A stretch of DNA of 64,000 nt from Prostheceraeus crozeri (GCA_907163375.1 CAJQUW010006308.1:149871-213870), one strand, 5' to 3'; positions 30,221-42,430 are shown, counted from the stretch's first letter. Numbers and translations are program-made. Notes: a model not told the origin generated them from the sequence alone.

Positions 30221-33200
30221 CGTGTGTGAAGCTAGCACCGCCACTCAGCACCGCCATCTTGAAAATGGAATGTGCCAGTCAAACCAACGGTCACAATCGA
30301 TCTAGATGGAGTGTGCCAGCATGTGCCACCCATTATTTTGAAAGAATTCCCCCTAGTTTAGGAAAAATCGCTGCTCGAAAGTTCGACATGGCGGTGATGT
30401 GAAGTTAGCACCGCCACTAAAACTTTTTTTCCAAAATACACAATCAAAACATACGAAACACGCACAACAGATAGAAGACCATGAAAAACATTGTGCCAGC
30501 AAGTTTCAGCACCTAAATCCCCGTACTTGCTGAGAAATTAGTCCCCGAAGCCACAAAATGGCGGTGATGTGAAGTTAGCACCGCCACTGAAGTCTTTTTT
30601 AAAATACGCAAATAAAACACGCGAGACAAATACAACTGAGAGATGGCCATCAAAAACATTGTGCCAGCAAGTTTCTTCTCCTAAGACGCCGTACTTGCGG
30701 AGAAATCAGTCCCCGAAAGCTCAATGCGCTGGCGGTGATGTGAAGTTGGCACCGCCATCTTGAAAAATGGAATGTGCCAGTCAAACCAACGGTCAGAATC
30801 GATCTAGATGGAGTGCGCCAGCATGTGCCACTCGTTTATTTCACGAAAATCCCACCACAGTCGGTGGAAAATCAACCCGAATGCTCAATGGCGGTCATGT
30901 GAAGTTGGCACCGCCACTGAATGTTTTTTCCAAAATTGGGACTACTCAATGGAGGTATTGTAAAATTTTCCACTTCAACACTAAACCGTTTGCTCACTGG
31001 CTATAAAGATATCAATGCAAATGCGAATATCTCGACAGGTGAATACCGTCATGTGCCTGAACTGTTAACAGAAAGCTGAAGCTATTACTTTGTTCAAAAC
31101 TCTGTAAGACAGTGAAGGCATTTGACGAGTATATGCAATGGCGTAACTAGGAAGACTTACTTTCTTATTAAAGGCCATTGATGAATAGCATGCGATTCGT
31201 TTATGTTTCCCCGCATGAAGGAGGAAGGTTCGCGACTTACAACGGCAAAACTATTGGAATTTTTCATTTGACCAACGACGTCCTATGATTGGTCAGTTTT
31301 CGGTTACCATATGATCAATATATCGATAAATATTTTCATTTGTTTGCCGTGGAAAATATATTCACGGCATGCGATTAATTACAGCCTGTACAACTTAAAA
31401 CAAGAATGATTAAATAGATGTGTTTATGAAATAATGAAAATACTCTACAAATAGATTAGATATTGTGACTTCTAGCTAGATCATATGAAGTAGATGAGTC
31501 TCAATATACCTTCAATTTTGAGTATGCATGCACATCCAGTGAATCAGAAATTCTTGAAGTCAATTGAAACATTGATAGAAAACAATGTTGGCAATATCTA
31601 CAATCATCATTATTAGTGTCATGATGTGCGTACATCTTTATCACATTTGATGATCTTGATGAACGATTGAAGCAATAACATTAGGAGATCGAAGGGCATA
31701 TTTCCAGCGTTGTCAGACTGCTTCATCGAAGAAGCATGATGCTCAATTGAGTTTGTGGTGCTTTCGGACATAGAGTAGGGATATATGGGATATCCTAATA
31801 TACTTACTCTATGCTTTCCAAAGTGCGCAATCTTTTTGGAAAGGAATTATCAAACTACATCGTTCAAACCATAGAGTAGGTTCTAACCTACAGTGGAAAC
31901 AGATTCTCATAAATTTGAGGATGACCCAGCCTTCTTGACGATGGATAAAATTTTTATATTTTATCTCGATCCGCACAAAAATGCGGGAATTTTAAAAATT
32001 CCACAGGTGTGTGTGTGTTTTACAAATAGTGAAAGAAGCAAAACTGACGTGCAATGCACGTGAAAAATTTTATAACAATAATGAAGCATATGAGATAATG
32101 CAGTAAAACACACACACACCTGTGGAATTTTTAAAATTCCCGCATTTTTGTGCGGATCGAGATAAAATATAAAAATTTTATCCATCGTCAAGAAGGCTGG
32201 GTCATCCTCAAATTTATGAGAATCTGTTTCCACTGTAGGTTAGAACCTACTCTATGGTTTGAACGATGTAGTTTGATAATTTCTTTCCAAAAAGATTGCG
32301 CACTTTGGAAAGCATAGAGTAAGTATATTAGGATATCCCATATATCCCTACTCTATGTCCGAAAGCACCACAAACTCAATTGAGCATCATGCTTCTTCGA
32401 TGAAGCAGTCTGACAACGCTGGAAATATGCCCTTCGATCTCCTAATGTTATTGCTTCAATCGTTCATCAAGATCATCAAATGTGATAAAGATGTACGCAC
32501 ATCATGACACTAATAATGATGATTGTAGATATTGCCAACATTGTTTTCTATCAATGTTTCAATTGACTTCAAGAATTTCTGATTCACTGGATGTGCATGC
32601 ATACTCAAAATTGAAGGTATATTGAGACTCATCTACTTCATATGATCTAGCTAGAAGTCACAATATCTAATCTATTCGTAGAGTATTTTCATTATTTCAT
32701 AAACACATCTATTTAATCATTCTTGTTTTAAGTTGTACAGGCTGTAATTAATCGCATGCCGTGAATATATTTTCCACGGCAAACAAATGAAAATATTTAT
32801 CGATATATTGATCATATGGTAACCGAAAACTGACCAATCATAGGACGTCGTTGGTCAAATGAAAAATTCCAATAGTTTTGCCGTTGTAAGTCGCGAACCT
32901 TCCTCCTTCATGCGGGGAAACATAAACGAATCGCATGCTATTCATCAATGGCCTTTAATAAGAAAGTAAGTCTTCCTAGTTACGCCATTGCATATACTCG
33001 TCAAATGCCTTCACTGTCTTACAGAGTTTTGAACAAAGTAATAGCTTCAGCTTTCTGTTAACAGTTCAGGCACATGACGGTATTCACCTGTCGAGATATT
33101 CGCATTTGCATTGATATCTTTATAGCCAGTGAGCAAACGGTTTAGTGTTGAAGTGGAAAATTTTACAATACCTCCATTGAGTAGTCCCAATTTTGGAAAA

Positions 33201-33891
33201 AACATTCAGTGGCGGTGCCAACTTCACATGACCGCCATTGAGCATTCGGGTTGATTTTCCACCGACTGTGGTGGGATTTTCGTGAAATAAACGAGTGGCA
33301 CATGCTGGCGCACTCCATCTAGATCGATTCTGACCGTTGGTTTGACTGGCACATTCCATTTTTCAAGATGGCGGTGCCAACTTCACATCACCGCCAGCGC
33401 ATTGAGCTTTCGGGGACTGATTTCTCCGCAAGTACGGCGTCTTAGGAGAAGAAACTTGCTGGCACAATGTTTTTGATGGCCATCTCTCAGTTGTATTTGT
33501 CTCGCGTGTTTTATTTGCGTATTTTAAAAAAGGCTTCAGTGGCGGTGATAACTTCACATCACCGCCATTTTGTGGCTTCGGGGACTAATTTCTCAACAAG
33601 TACGGGGATTTAGGTGCTGAAACTTGCTGGCACAATGTTTTTCATGGTCTTCTATCTGTTGTGCGTGTTTCGTATGTTTTGATTGTGTATTTTGGAAAAA
33701 AGTTTTAGTGGCGGTGCTAACTTCACATCACCGCCATGTCGAACTTTCGAGCAGCGATTTTTCCTAAACTAGGGGGAATTCTTTCAAAATAATGGATGGC
33801 ACATGCTGGCACACTCCATCTAGATCGATTGTGACCGTTGGTTTGACTGGCACATTCCATTTTCAAGATGGCGGTGCTAACTTCACACACG
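30221..33891. mobile_element. 3.67-kb near-perfect palindrome (foldback-like element)
   Basis: Left arm 30221-32021 and right arm 32104-33891 are reverse complements with only a few substitutions seen, around an 82-base loop. The left arm has a 13-base extra segment near its outer end. The outer 700 bases of each arm are a chain of about 160-bp modules joined by GGCGGTG, 12 bases, CACCGCC. No transposase is encoded, so it is non-autonomous. It interrupts the Kolobok transposase. A clear target duplication was not identified. Confidence 0.92.
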
Positions 33892-33992
33892 TTATGTTCA
33901 GATAGAAATGCTTCAGTGGATGCCACTATGCTTGGACATCGCAATCTTCTGTTAGTCGACATCGATTTGGAAGTGGGTCTGGAGATTTCGAA

Positions 33993-35246
33993 TTGGCTGT
34001 TTCCATAGTACTTTGTGGTGGAACATATTCATTTTTGGAATCCATTTCTGAAGCAATGGATTTGACAACTATATCGAATTCTACTTTCTACAAAATTCAG
34101 CGCCATTTTACTTCACCAGTGGTTTTTAGTGCATGGTCTCTTCAGCCAAAGCATATCCACGAAGAGTTGAAGAACAAATCAGAAGTTTGATTAGCAGGAG
34201 ACGCTAGGTGTGATTCACCGGGATTTTCAGCCAAATATTCTACTTATAGTTTGATGGAATACGATACTAAATATATCGTCAGTGGTCGAGTAGTTCAGTT
34301 GGGTCAAGAGTCGACCTCCAGTGTTGGCATGGAAAAAGTAGGCTTGCAATCCTGCTTGAATGATGTTATCTGCAGTTTGCCAGTGACTGTTATCGCTACT
34401 GACCGCAGTCCGTCTGTAATCAAATTCATGAAGTCCAATTATCCCCAGATCAATCATCAATATGACATTTGGCATTTGGCAAAATCGCTTAAGAAAAGGA
34501 TTATGATTGCCAGTAAAAGAAAATTTACATGCATCTTAGTTGACTGGCTGCATAGTATTATCAATCATCTATACTTCTGTGCACAAACATGTAACGGAGA
34601 TGCCGATAAGTTGACAGAGATGTGGCTTTCACTTTTAAACCATATTCGTGGAATTCATTGCTGGGAGGCAGGACCGAGATTCCACTGTGTGCTCTCCTGC
34701 TTTCATGACGATATTGATGCAGAGCTAGCATCAGATGGCCTTGAAAAAGCCTACCTCCATTCGGATTCTGAGGCCTTCTCTGTGTTGCGTGATATCATTA
34801 CTTCGAAGCCTATCCTGTCTGCACTGCATCATTGTACGCTCGCCCTCTCTACTTCTGAATTGGAAAACGTCTATAGTTTGATGTTAAAATACGCACCGAA
34901 ACGACTGCATTTCTCTTTCACGTCAATGAGCCTCTGGACTTGTCTAGCTTACCTAGATCACAACAGGAACATCCTCAGGGAAAAGAAAGCAAATGCGTTC
35001 AAATACCAGTATTCAAAGGCAACGGGAAATTGGATTGTGCGACAGCAGTACGTTACAAAGGATTACATGTGGAGGAAAGAACTTCTGCAAGACGCCGTAA
35101 TGTTGCGACTATTTGCAATTCATCCACCCGATTGTGATCCGCCCTTTTCTGACATTCATATACCAAAAAATATTGCTACTGTACCTATGCCTGAGAAAGA
35201 ACAGTTATTCACTTCACTCAGAGAAAATACGAGGCATATTCACTAG
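33993..35246 (+). pseudogene. Kolobok transposase, catalytic region
   Basis: A first part (about 33993-34190) encodes LCGGTYSFLESISEAMDL and FYKIQRHFTSPVV. The long frame 34251-35246 encodes SSVGMEKVGLQSCLNDV, VIATDRSPSVIKFMKS, INHQYDIWHLAKSLKKR and a C-terminal part with LHHCTLALSTSELENVYS and KYAPKRLHFSF. The ATDR and YD.WH segments are hallmarks of this THAP-transposase family (catalytic Asp in ATDR). Between the two parts the frame is broken, and the palindrome separates them from the N-terminus. Confidence 0.8.
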
Positions 35247-35860
35247 TTCTGTTGGGCAAGCAATTTCTGTAATATTAGATATCATTTTCTATATATGCAT
35301 CATACATGTTTTTTAATTTGAATTGCAATATTCTTAGGTAATCATGAAACATAACAGTACTAATTAGGAATTCAATTACATATGTCTACATTTTAAGAGG
35401 GATATCAATAATTAATAAACAACAGCGGTGTTTTAAGTGATTTGAAGAAATGAAATGATGATAACGATTATCAAACATGCCTAAGTACGTAGCTGTATAT
35501 AAATAAGAGGAAAGATAATGTGCTAAGTATAGCGAGTAGCAGTTAAATAAAAAAGTACGTATTTTTTCAGCGAAAGTATGTAGGCCTACATGTATATACC
35601 GGTGTATTCAAATACATATTCCATTGCTTATCACGTGGTCATTGTAACTGAAGTAAAAAACCCGATATTGACGAGCAGATTTTTAATAGGCTTGTAATAA
35701 CTACAGTATCTGGTAGAGGTATTTAGTCAATCAGAATACGGTCGCTATCATGAGGTTGAAAGTCAGTGTAGATACCATCTACAGATGGAAACTCCTTGCG
35801 TATTGTATCGTAGACGCAACTAGGAAGAAGTTTCCTAACTTCTTCACCTATAGGTTCCTC
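35247..35860. other. AT-rich spacer within Kolobok
   Basis: Between the convergent transposase and second gene; no gene recognised. Confidence 0.5.
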
Positions 35861-36284
35861 ATGAATTCAAAATACTAATTGAGAGTAGGCACCCCATCGT
35901 CGAGCGCTATTATCGAAGTCTTCTCGTGATGGTTTTCGTCTTTTCTTCCGGATTGCTAGCATTCGCTGAAAACTAACTTTCAATACTTCTTCATTTAAAC
36001 AAAGAACACGAAAAGTCGACGTGTCAGTAATACAATTAATTACACGTAGAGTCCAATTTTCGTTTGATGAGCGAACTTTGTACACAACAGGCTCCGGGAT
36101 ACGTAGCAGAACTGGCTGCAGGACATTTCTGACACTGACAATCGTGTTCCCTCTGTTCATTTCGTTCGATTGCCTCAAACCTATCAATAGATAAGGGTCT
36201 GACCGGCTCAAGCAAGTACGGCATCGCATTTTGAGATATCTCACTTTCAGCAATTCTATCATATTCTTCACTATCGCTCATCAT
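35861..36284 (-). CDS. Kolobok second gene, cysteine-rich P2X7-tail-like domain
   Basis: Two overlapping minus-strand frames: MMSDSEEYDRIAESE through MPYLLEPVRP (36284-36036), and a second with CRTCLS, CITDTSTFRVLCLNEEVL and ARRWGAYSQLVF (36271-35867). The pattern of a YxxEPxR motif, clustered Cys and C(I/V)TxxxxFRxLCLNxxVL is the domain shared by the second gene of Kolobok elements and the intracellular tail of P2X7 receptors. Its job in transposition is unknown. Both frames are needed to cover the domain, so the gene is probably frameshifted or spliced. Confidence 0.6.
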
Positions 36285-36547
36285 GAATGTTCAGCCGGTG
36301 AATCGAGTTGCACATTGACTGTATAGCAGGTATTGGGAAGAGTGAGAGAGCAACACTGCGGCTGGCACAACTACGTCAAGTGCTGTTCGCGATTTGATTG
36401 GCTAATGCTAGACAATAGCGACTCTGGCGGTAAATGACACATATCTCACCTCACAGGCATCGGATTAAACTCGCGTTTTCGATTTTCAATGCAGGAGGAT
36501 TAAACTGGTGATTTGATGATAACATGCAAAAGTGCTTCATTTCCCCT

Positions 36548-36551
36548 TTAA
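36548..36551. repeat. TTAA target site, right side of Kolobok
   Basis: TTAA directly after CTTCATTTCCCCT; pairs with 29033-29036. Confidence 0.85.
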
Positions 36552-37720
36552 GTGTGCGTATAAGTATGAGTATGATGGTTGCCTAATCACCATGGCTATC
36601 TGAAACGTATGCATGCTTCCATAATCTATCGAAAGCAAAGTAGTAATTCAATACTTACGATAATAGTAGCAAGTGCTATCTGTATTCCGAGCAAGGTAGA
36701 AGCTTCAAACAGTCTGCAAACATTCATGCATGAAATATGATTTACGAGTAGCTTTTATAGTATGTGCACTGCAGGTTCATATCAAGTACATAAGTGATAA
36801 TCTGCTAATACTGCTCTGTGCACGTAAGCTAAAATGAATCTTAAACATGGTTCAAGCAGTTTTTGAAGTCTAACGTTCTTTATACAATCAAATAATGAAC
36901 TATTTTGCTTTCCACTCTATACGTTTTACAACAATGTTTAGGTAAAAATTTGTTTAATGGTTCTCTCGAGGTATGCGCAATATTGCGCCAAAAAGAATAG
37001 ACTTCCTTGCTCCCTGTCGGGGTTAAGAGTTACGAGCCGCTTCTATCTGCTACCTACCAAACTTCTGTGAACTTTCATTTTCATTTGATAAATCCCATTC
37101 AACTGTACACCATGAAGTATCTCAATTTATGATTCATTGCATTGCGTTTCATTTCACCACCATCCTCAAATAGGCCAACATCCTCCAAGTTCTTGAGGAG
37201 CAATTCGGTGACAGTGTGTGTGTGAGTCGTCCAGAAACATGTGGATGATTTTTATCTGAATCTTATCAATAGAAGATTGAATCAAGGCTTCTTCCTTCAC
37301 TGTGTTTGATTCTCAATTCTATTACAATAAGGAACAACTCGAGACGTACATGTATAGAATGACACATGCAGGCTTGTAAATACCTTTTCACTTTAGCGGT
37401 ATTGGCTGAGACGCAATGCAAGTAAACAAGTCAAATGAAGAAACAACACTAGTGTCCTTTAAGTTCTCCGAACGTCAGCTTAGCATTCTACACCCGCTGA
37501 AAGTGCACAAGTTATGCGATTATGCGCTGCCAATTACTCAGCGGCACTTATACGAGAAGACCTTTACAATCTGCAGTCATTCAATAAACTTGTTGACAGA
37601 CCTCTATGTCCTGTCGTTATTTCATATTACTCGTGATAGTGACAACGTTAATATGACGCTTGCACTACAAGATGCACATTGGATTCAGCGGATCGATGAT
37701 TTTTCGTTTGAATGGTTATA
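36552..37720. other. No gene recognised; upstream region of the dehydrogenase gene
   Basis: A 101-codon frame at 37416-37721 shows no family and ends just before the TATA-like site, so I do not call it. No other structure seen. Confidence 0.45.
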
Positions 37721-37723
37721 GAA

Positions 37724-37734
37724 TATATAAAACG
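37724..37734 (+). promoter_or_regulatory. TATA-like site upstream of dehydrogenase gene
   Basis: ATATATAAAAC about 80 bases before the ATG at 37810. A pyrimidine-poor TTTGCAG just after it (about 37741) could instead be a 3' splice site of a leader intron. Neither is proven. Confidence 0.35.
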
Positions 37735-37809
37735 CATACATTTGCAGGTGCAGAAGAAGAGAGGCATTTATTGCCATAACAGTCAGAACGCTAGCAGCCG
37801 AGGCTAACA

Positions 37810-38571
37810 ATGGAACATTGGTGTGGACGAGCAGCTTTAGTCACTGGAGCGTCAGTAGGAATTGGTAGAGCCATTACACTTCGTCTTCTCAATCAAGGTT
37901 TGAATGTGGTGGCTTGTGCAAGACGTGTTGATGCTGTTGAGGAAATCAAGAATGAAATTGATTCTTCAAAGGACAAAGTTGGTGAGTTAATGGCTGTGAG
38001 ATGTGACCTGGCGAGAGAGGAGGACATTTTATCAATGTTCGATCAAATTAAGACAAGCAAATTCGGTGGAATCGATGTTTGCATCAACAATGCTGCTGTT
38101 GCTTATTGTGCGTCCTTGTCTGAAGGAGCTACACGTGATTGGCAACAAATGCTGAGCGTCAATGTTTTGGGATTGTCAATTTGTACACGTGAGGCGTTGA
38201 AATCAATGAAATCAAGAGGAGTGGACGATGGACATATCATCAATGTATCAAGTGTTGCTGCTCGTATTGTGGACACCATCATACCGTTCTACTGTGCTAC
38301 AAAACACGCTGTTCTGGCTTTAAGCGAAGGTTTGAGACAAGAGCTGTTAGCTGAGAAATCTGGAATCCGAGTGTCCTGCATCTCTCCCGGCATTGTCAAG
38401 ACTGAGTTTGCGGAATTAGTATTTAGAGACAAAGACAAAACAAAACGATTTTATGAGAAACATAATTACATGATTACCAGTGACATCTGTGATGCAATAT
38501 TATACACATTGTTTGCACCAAAACATGTGCAAGTTCACGACATAATCATGTGGCCGATAGCAAAACCATAA
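37810..38571 (+). CDS. Short-chain dehydrogenase/reductase, DHRS11-like
   Basis: 253 residues, full length for classical SDRs. NADP-binding TGASVGIG at 12-19, CDL at 65-67, NNAA at 93-96, catalytic Ser148, Tyr161 and Lys165 (Y-C-A-T-K), and SPGIVKTEF after them. Arg38-Arg39 after the second strand favour NADP. The start MEHWCGR resembles the MERW(S/T)GR start of DHRS11 and insect farnesol-dehydrogenase-like proteins, which oxidise or reduce ketosteroid- or terpenoid-type substrates in the cytosol; the true substrate is unknown. It is in one uninterrupted exon, so it is either an intronless gene or a retrocopy under recent constraint. It is the one convincing host gene in the window. Confidence 0.88.
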   Translation: MEHWCGRAALVTGASVGIGRAITLRLLNQGLNVVACARRVDAVEEIKNEIDSSKDKVGELMAVRCDLAREEDILSMFDQIKTSKFGGIDVCINNAAVAYCASLSEGATRDWQQMLSVNVLGLSICTREALKSMKSRGVDDGHIINVSSVAARIVDTIIPFYCATKHAVLALSEGLRQELLAEKSGIRVSCISPGIVKTEFAELVFRDKDKTKRFYEKHNYMITSDICDAILYTLFAPKHVQVHDIIMWPIAKP

Positions 38572-38639
38572 TTTTCTCATGGTTTATATGGCTCGAAAAT
38601 TGCTCGGTGCTGATGCGAAGGAGTAGATAGCACCCTCGA

Positions 38640-40340
38640 ATTTCAAAAACATTAGAAATTGTGGTGACAATAGATGTCTTTGTTGTAAATCTTTGAATGC
38701 CGAAAATTGCTACGGACGTTTCAATACATGCAGCCGGTTTATCTTTGATCAGTCAGGTGTTTTTACTTGTAAAAGTATAGTATAGTATAGTAAATAAAAA
38801 GTAGAAAGTAGAAAGTACTAAGTAGAAAGGCTATTTATTTTATATCATGTAGTAGATGTGGGATGTAATATGTAGAACAAACAAAGCAATCACTAAATTG
38901 TAGATTAAATGGTCATCGTCATTCAGTATTAAATAAAAGGTCACTTAAACACATATCTTAGCAATCACTAAAGCAAGATCATCATTCTTGGACTGATGTT
39001 GAATTGCAAATTATTGATCATGTTGATGACAATGAAGCTACATATCAGCGGAAGAGATAACTAGAGAGTTCAACCGCAAGGAAGACACCCATACCAAGAT
39101 GCTTAATACCGCATATCCCTTTGGTCTCAATGACAGAGTTTGGGAGGTGGATGCGTATCTCAACCAGTCCATATCCAATAATCAATTTTTTAGTGATCCG
39201 ATCAGCAGACGAAAAAGGAGTCATGGAATAAGAAACTCGTATAGAAAAGGTTCAAGTATTATGGAACTTGATAACACTTATCAAGAATTGCAAGATTCTT
39301 TTGAGACGCGTAAGACGTCAAAGTTTTATCATCATTTAAAATCTCTCCATAAGACTATGCTAAGAGCCATTCTAAGCAAAGCAAGGAATGAGGGAAACAT
39401 TATGACATGTATACTGACGGCATATAAAGCGTCTTACGTCAAAATAAACTTAACCTAGACTCGGAGAACAAAAAAAGCAAAAGAACGAGGAAACCATAAT
39501 CATCCCGTTCGAATCGCAGACAGTAGACTCATTCAATCTCATGTCTATATCCCGCAATAAAAGTGTGTGCAAGCTAATTCCAAGCACAATTCAAGAACGT
39601 TATCCACCGAATATATTCTAGAAATAAGATAAACCCACTGCATTGAACTTTTGCAATTATGGGCATTTTTTGAATAACCTATAATGTTTCAGGATATGAT
39701 AGACATCACAAATAATCCATGCTCATGTACCAAGAGGCAATCTTTTGTTTACCCATGTCATAGTCACATAATAACGGGTGATCTGGATATTGTGGATGAT
39801 GAAGACTTGCGGCAGCTCTTCAGTTTTGTTGCCAAACACAGAATCCCAAAAAGCCCTAGTTGGAGTGCCATAACTACTCAAATCAAGAATTTATTATGAG
39901 CATATCACAAAAATAAGTAGGAAGGAGAAGCTCGAGGCTACTACTTCATTCTTAGCCTGGATACCAAGAATCATGGCACTGATTAAAGATCGAATATATC
40001 TTGCCAACAAAATCTTCTAATAGATTTTACGCACAAAGTAATCGACATTTGACGAATGTCAAAATTGGTAAAAATCTGAAATAATTGCAGAATGACCTCA
40101 TGATTACACCAGCTGAAAAAGCATCTAATAATTTTGCCTTCATTTGCAAAATGTTTCATCTCCAAATTCTCTTATCGGAGTTGGGAATTGATATTTCCAC
40201 GTCGAACATATCGGGTAATGATACAGGTACCGTACCGAAAGAGCTTAGGCTCACCTAAGAAAAAAGATAATCTTTCCACTTTTTTACGATTTATTATAAA
40301 ATTTGCTCACGATCTGAAATTATAACTATACAGAAACTAT
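38640..40340 (+). pseudogene. Naiad-like Penelope retroelement (endonuclease before RT)
   Basis: In order on the plus strand: a Cys-rich segment (NRCLCCKSLNAENC); a GIY-YIG-type segment (IYFISCSRCGM, EQTKQSLNCRLNGHRHS); LNTAYPFGLNDRVWEV and RKRSHGIRNS (39099-39458); HIITGDLDIVDDEDLRQLF (39684-39899); and ASNNFAFICKMF near 40100-40150, which begins the RT N-terminus. The endonuclease precedes the RT, the permuted order described for Naiad PLEs of invertebrates. The RT core is missing at the 3' side, where a Tc1 fragment begins. Many stops and frameshifts, so dead. Confidence 0.7.
38793..38798 (+). terminator. Possible polyadenylation signal
   Basis: AATAAA about 220 bases after the dehydrogenase stop codon, within a TATAG/AGAAAGTAG repeat-rich patch. 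It lies in what also looks like the start of a degenerate retroelement, so it is only a candidate. Confidence 0.3.
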
Positions 40341-40419
40341 GCAAAGCGTATCACTTATGTCAAAATATATTGATTATTGTCTTGAATAGCAATAAATGAC
40401 AAGAAATTGCTCTTATAGA

Positions 40420-40810
40420 GGACTTTTCTTAGACGCCTTGGTATAGGCCCACTGCTAATCAAGGATGATGATCTCAATTCTGCAAGGATTATCAACATCG
40501 GACAACAGACCAGAGGAAAACTGTCATATTTTCCGATGAGTCTACATTCCTACAAGTTGACTGTCTCCCAACACATGATCGTCGGATACCTGATTCTTCC
40601 AGCATCGACCAACGCTACACCGTAAAATATATCAAACATTCAGCGGGTGTCATGGTTTGGGGCTGTTTTTTCCACCATGGCAGATTTGCATTGACATTCC
40701 TGCAGAAAGGACAAAAAATAAACAGCAAGCTGTACACAAAAATTTTAATTGAAAAGTTCTCGACATTCATGAATATTCACCACAATGCAATGTATTCCAA
40801 CAAGATGCAT
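40420..40810 (+). pseudogene. Tc1-like transposase fragment
   Basis: TVIFSDESTFLQVDC followed by VMVWGCFFHHGR and NSKLYTKILIEKF: first catalytic Asp region and the VMVWG strand of Tc1 transposases. The rest is missing, replaced at about 40800 by a reverse-strand PLE piece. Confidence 0.75.
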
Positions 40811-40990
40811 GCTTGTGAATTTTCGGTAAGCCGTATAGGTATGGGGTGGAGGGGTGGAATTTCGGAATATGTTTACCTTCCCTCGAAGTTAATGCTCCAT
40901 TGTGCAAATTACATAAGTTTTTGATCAGCTTCAATAAACTATATTGAGTTTTAACTGTCCGCCTGTCTACAGGTTTCTGCATCTAGAAGG
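40800..40990 (-). pseudogene. Penelope-like RT fragment
   Basis: Minus-strand frame with HIPKFHPSTPYLYGLPKIHK. The (F/Y)YGLPKIHK motif is typical of Penelope-like and related RTs. Only about 60 residues remain. Confidence 0.65.
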
Positions 40991-40999
40991 TGTTCGTTA

Positions 41000-42430
41000 T
41001 TGATTCAATTTTCTCAATGTAAAATACTTTGCTTAATAACAGAACCCGTCACCCTCATCGGCTTTAGCAGTGTAAAAATTAAGTCTACTCCTAACAGTTT
41101 CGATTTACGCAAGCAAGCACATTTTATAGGTGTGCCAAAGATATTGCCGGCCCTAGATTCATGGTCCTCCCTTTGAACCAATTACCGTACAACTCATATA
41201 AGGCGAAGAGGGAAAGGCATGAAAGCAAATTTATTGTGAAATTCATGCCATCCGTCAGCGCTCATAAGTAAACATTTATTTTGTAATTTAATCATTTATT
41301 TGTCTGAAGACATGGACAAGTACTCCATCGAAAGCGAATTTTCTAAAAAAAAACGACTGTTATTCGACGTTTTTCGACTGTTGTGAGAAAGCTACAGCAT
41401 CAATTCATCTGGAAATTTATGGGAAACAGCTGGTTATGTTGCCTAATTGTGTGAGCTGGATCGAAGTCTCTGACTAATTTCGTTATTCTGAGTAGTATGC
41501 GACTTTCCAGCCTAAAATGCATAATTGTAATCGTTCTACTTAAGAATGTGTTTCATCAACTGTTAAAGCTTCAGCTCCAAAAGTACACAATTTGGCGTCT
41601 TATTTGATACAAGCAATCTGATGTCATCACAGTAGTTTCTTTTCAATCAATTCACTTGATTTTCTTAAAACACCAAGATAACCAAGAGCTAGGAATGCTT
41701 TCATATCTAAATATTTGAATCTCGCGAAATCAGTCTTATTCAGCATTCACTCCGTTAATATCAACATTTAGTAGTGAAGCAGACACACCGGCATAACATA
41801 CAGCGGGCTATGATTTAAGATACACTTGTTATTACAATTCCCATTCACCTTTAACTTGCTCCCAATTTGCTTTTTATCTAGTTAATGCCATATAATTCTC
41901 GACAATATTGATGAAGGAAAAAGCAATGATTTTTGCTATAGTGCATGCTATCTTTGTCATATGGGTGTTGCTCACTCGAAATTAAAATGTTATCAAATTT
42001 CAATTCAGACCATATTTCGATTGTAATCAAAAATCTTAAGATTTCAAAATTCAATGTACTAAAAACTCTCTCGCACACTTAACTTCTTAATATTTCCAGT
42101 TTAAGCAATGATTCGGTAAAAAAAACTTAGGTGCCAGCAAAGCAAAAAGCGATTTTCGCAGCGTCCAAGTCCACTCGCAGCAGTAATCTAAACCGCACTG
42201 ATGATTGATTCTTGTAAACATAGATGCCTATAGCAATGTTAAACACAAGCTGTGCAATCTACTACTATTCCTGGAAAGTTTCCTTGGCTATGAGTCACCA
42301 ATTTTTTCTGTCTTTGGAAACAGCCAAATTTATTTGACAGAATTGAACGATATAACTATCATCACGTAACGATTTTAAGAAGATATAAAATATGATTTAA
42401 AATTCGCATCAATGTATGAAAGTAGAGGAA
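41000..42430. other. No gene recognised
   Basis: AT-rich with only short frames on both strands. Nothing supported. Confidence 0.45.

Larger units (their letters stand above)
29037..36547 (+). mobile_element. Kolobok-type DNA transposon, 7.5 kb, with nested palindrome
   Basis: Terminal repeats: AGGGGAAGTGAAGCACTTTT at 29037 and the inverse of AGGGGAAATGAAGCACTTTT at 36547, flanked by TTAA on both sides. Inside are a THAP zinc finger, a large transposase of the THAP/Kolobok type and a reverse-strand second gene with a cysteine-rich domain, all typical of the superfamily. About 3.7 kb of its length is a separate palindromic insertion (30221-33891). Confidence 0.85.

Noticed and set aside
31961-32233. 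90-codon frame across the palindrome centre
   Set aside because: It reads the two arms of a hairpin; no family resemblance.
37416-37721. 101-codon frame upstream of the dehydrogenase
   Set aside because: No recognisable family and it overlaps the likely promoter or leader; not better than chance.
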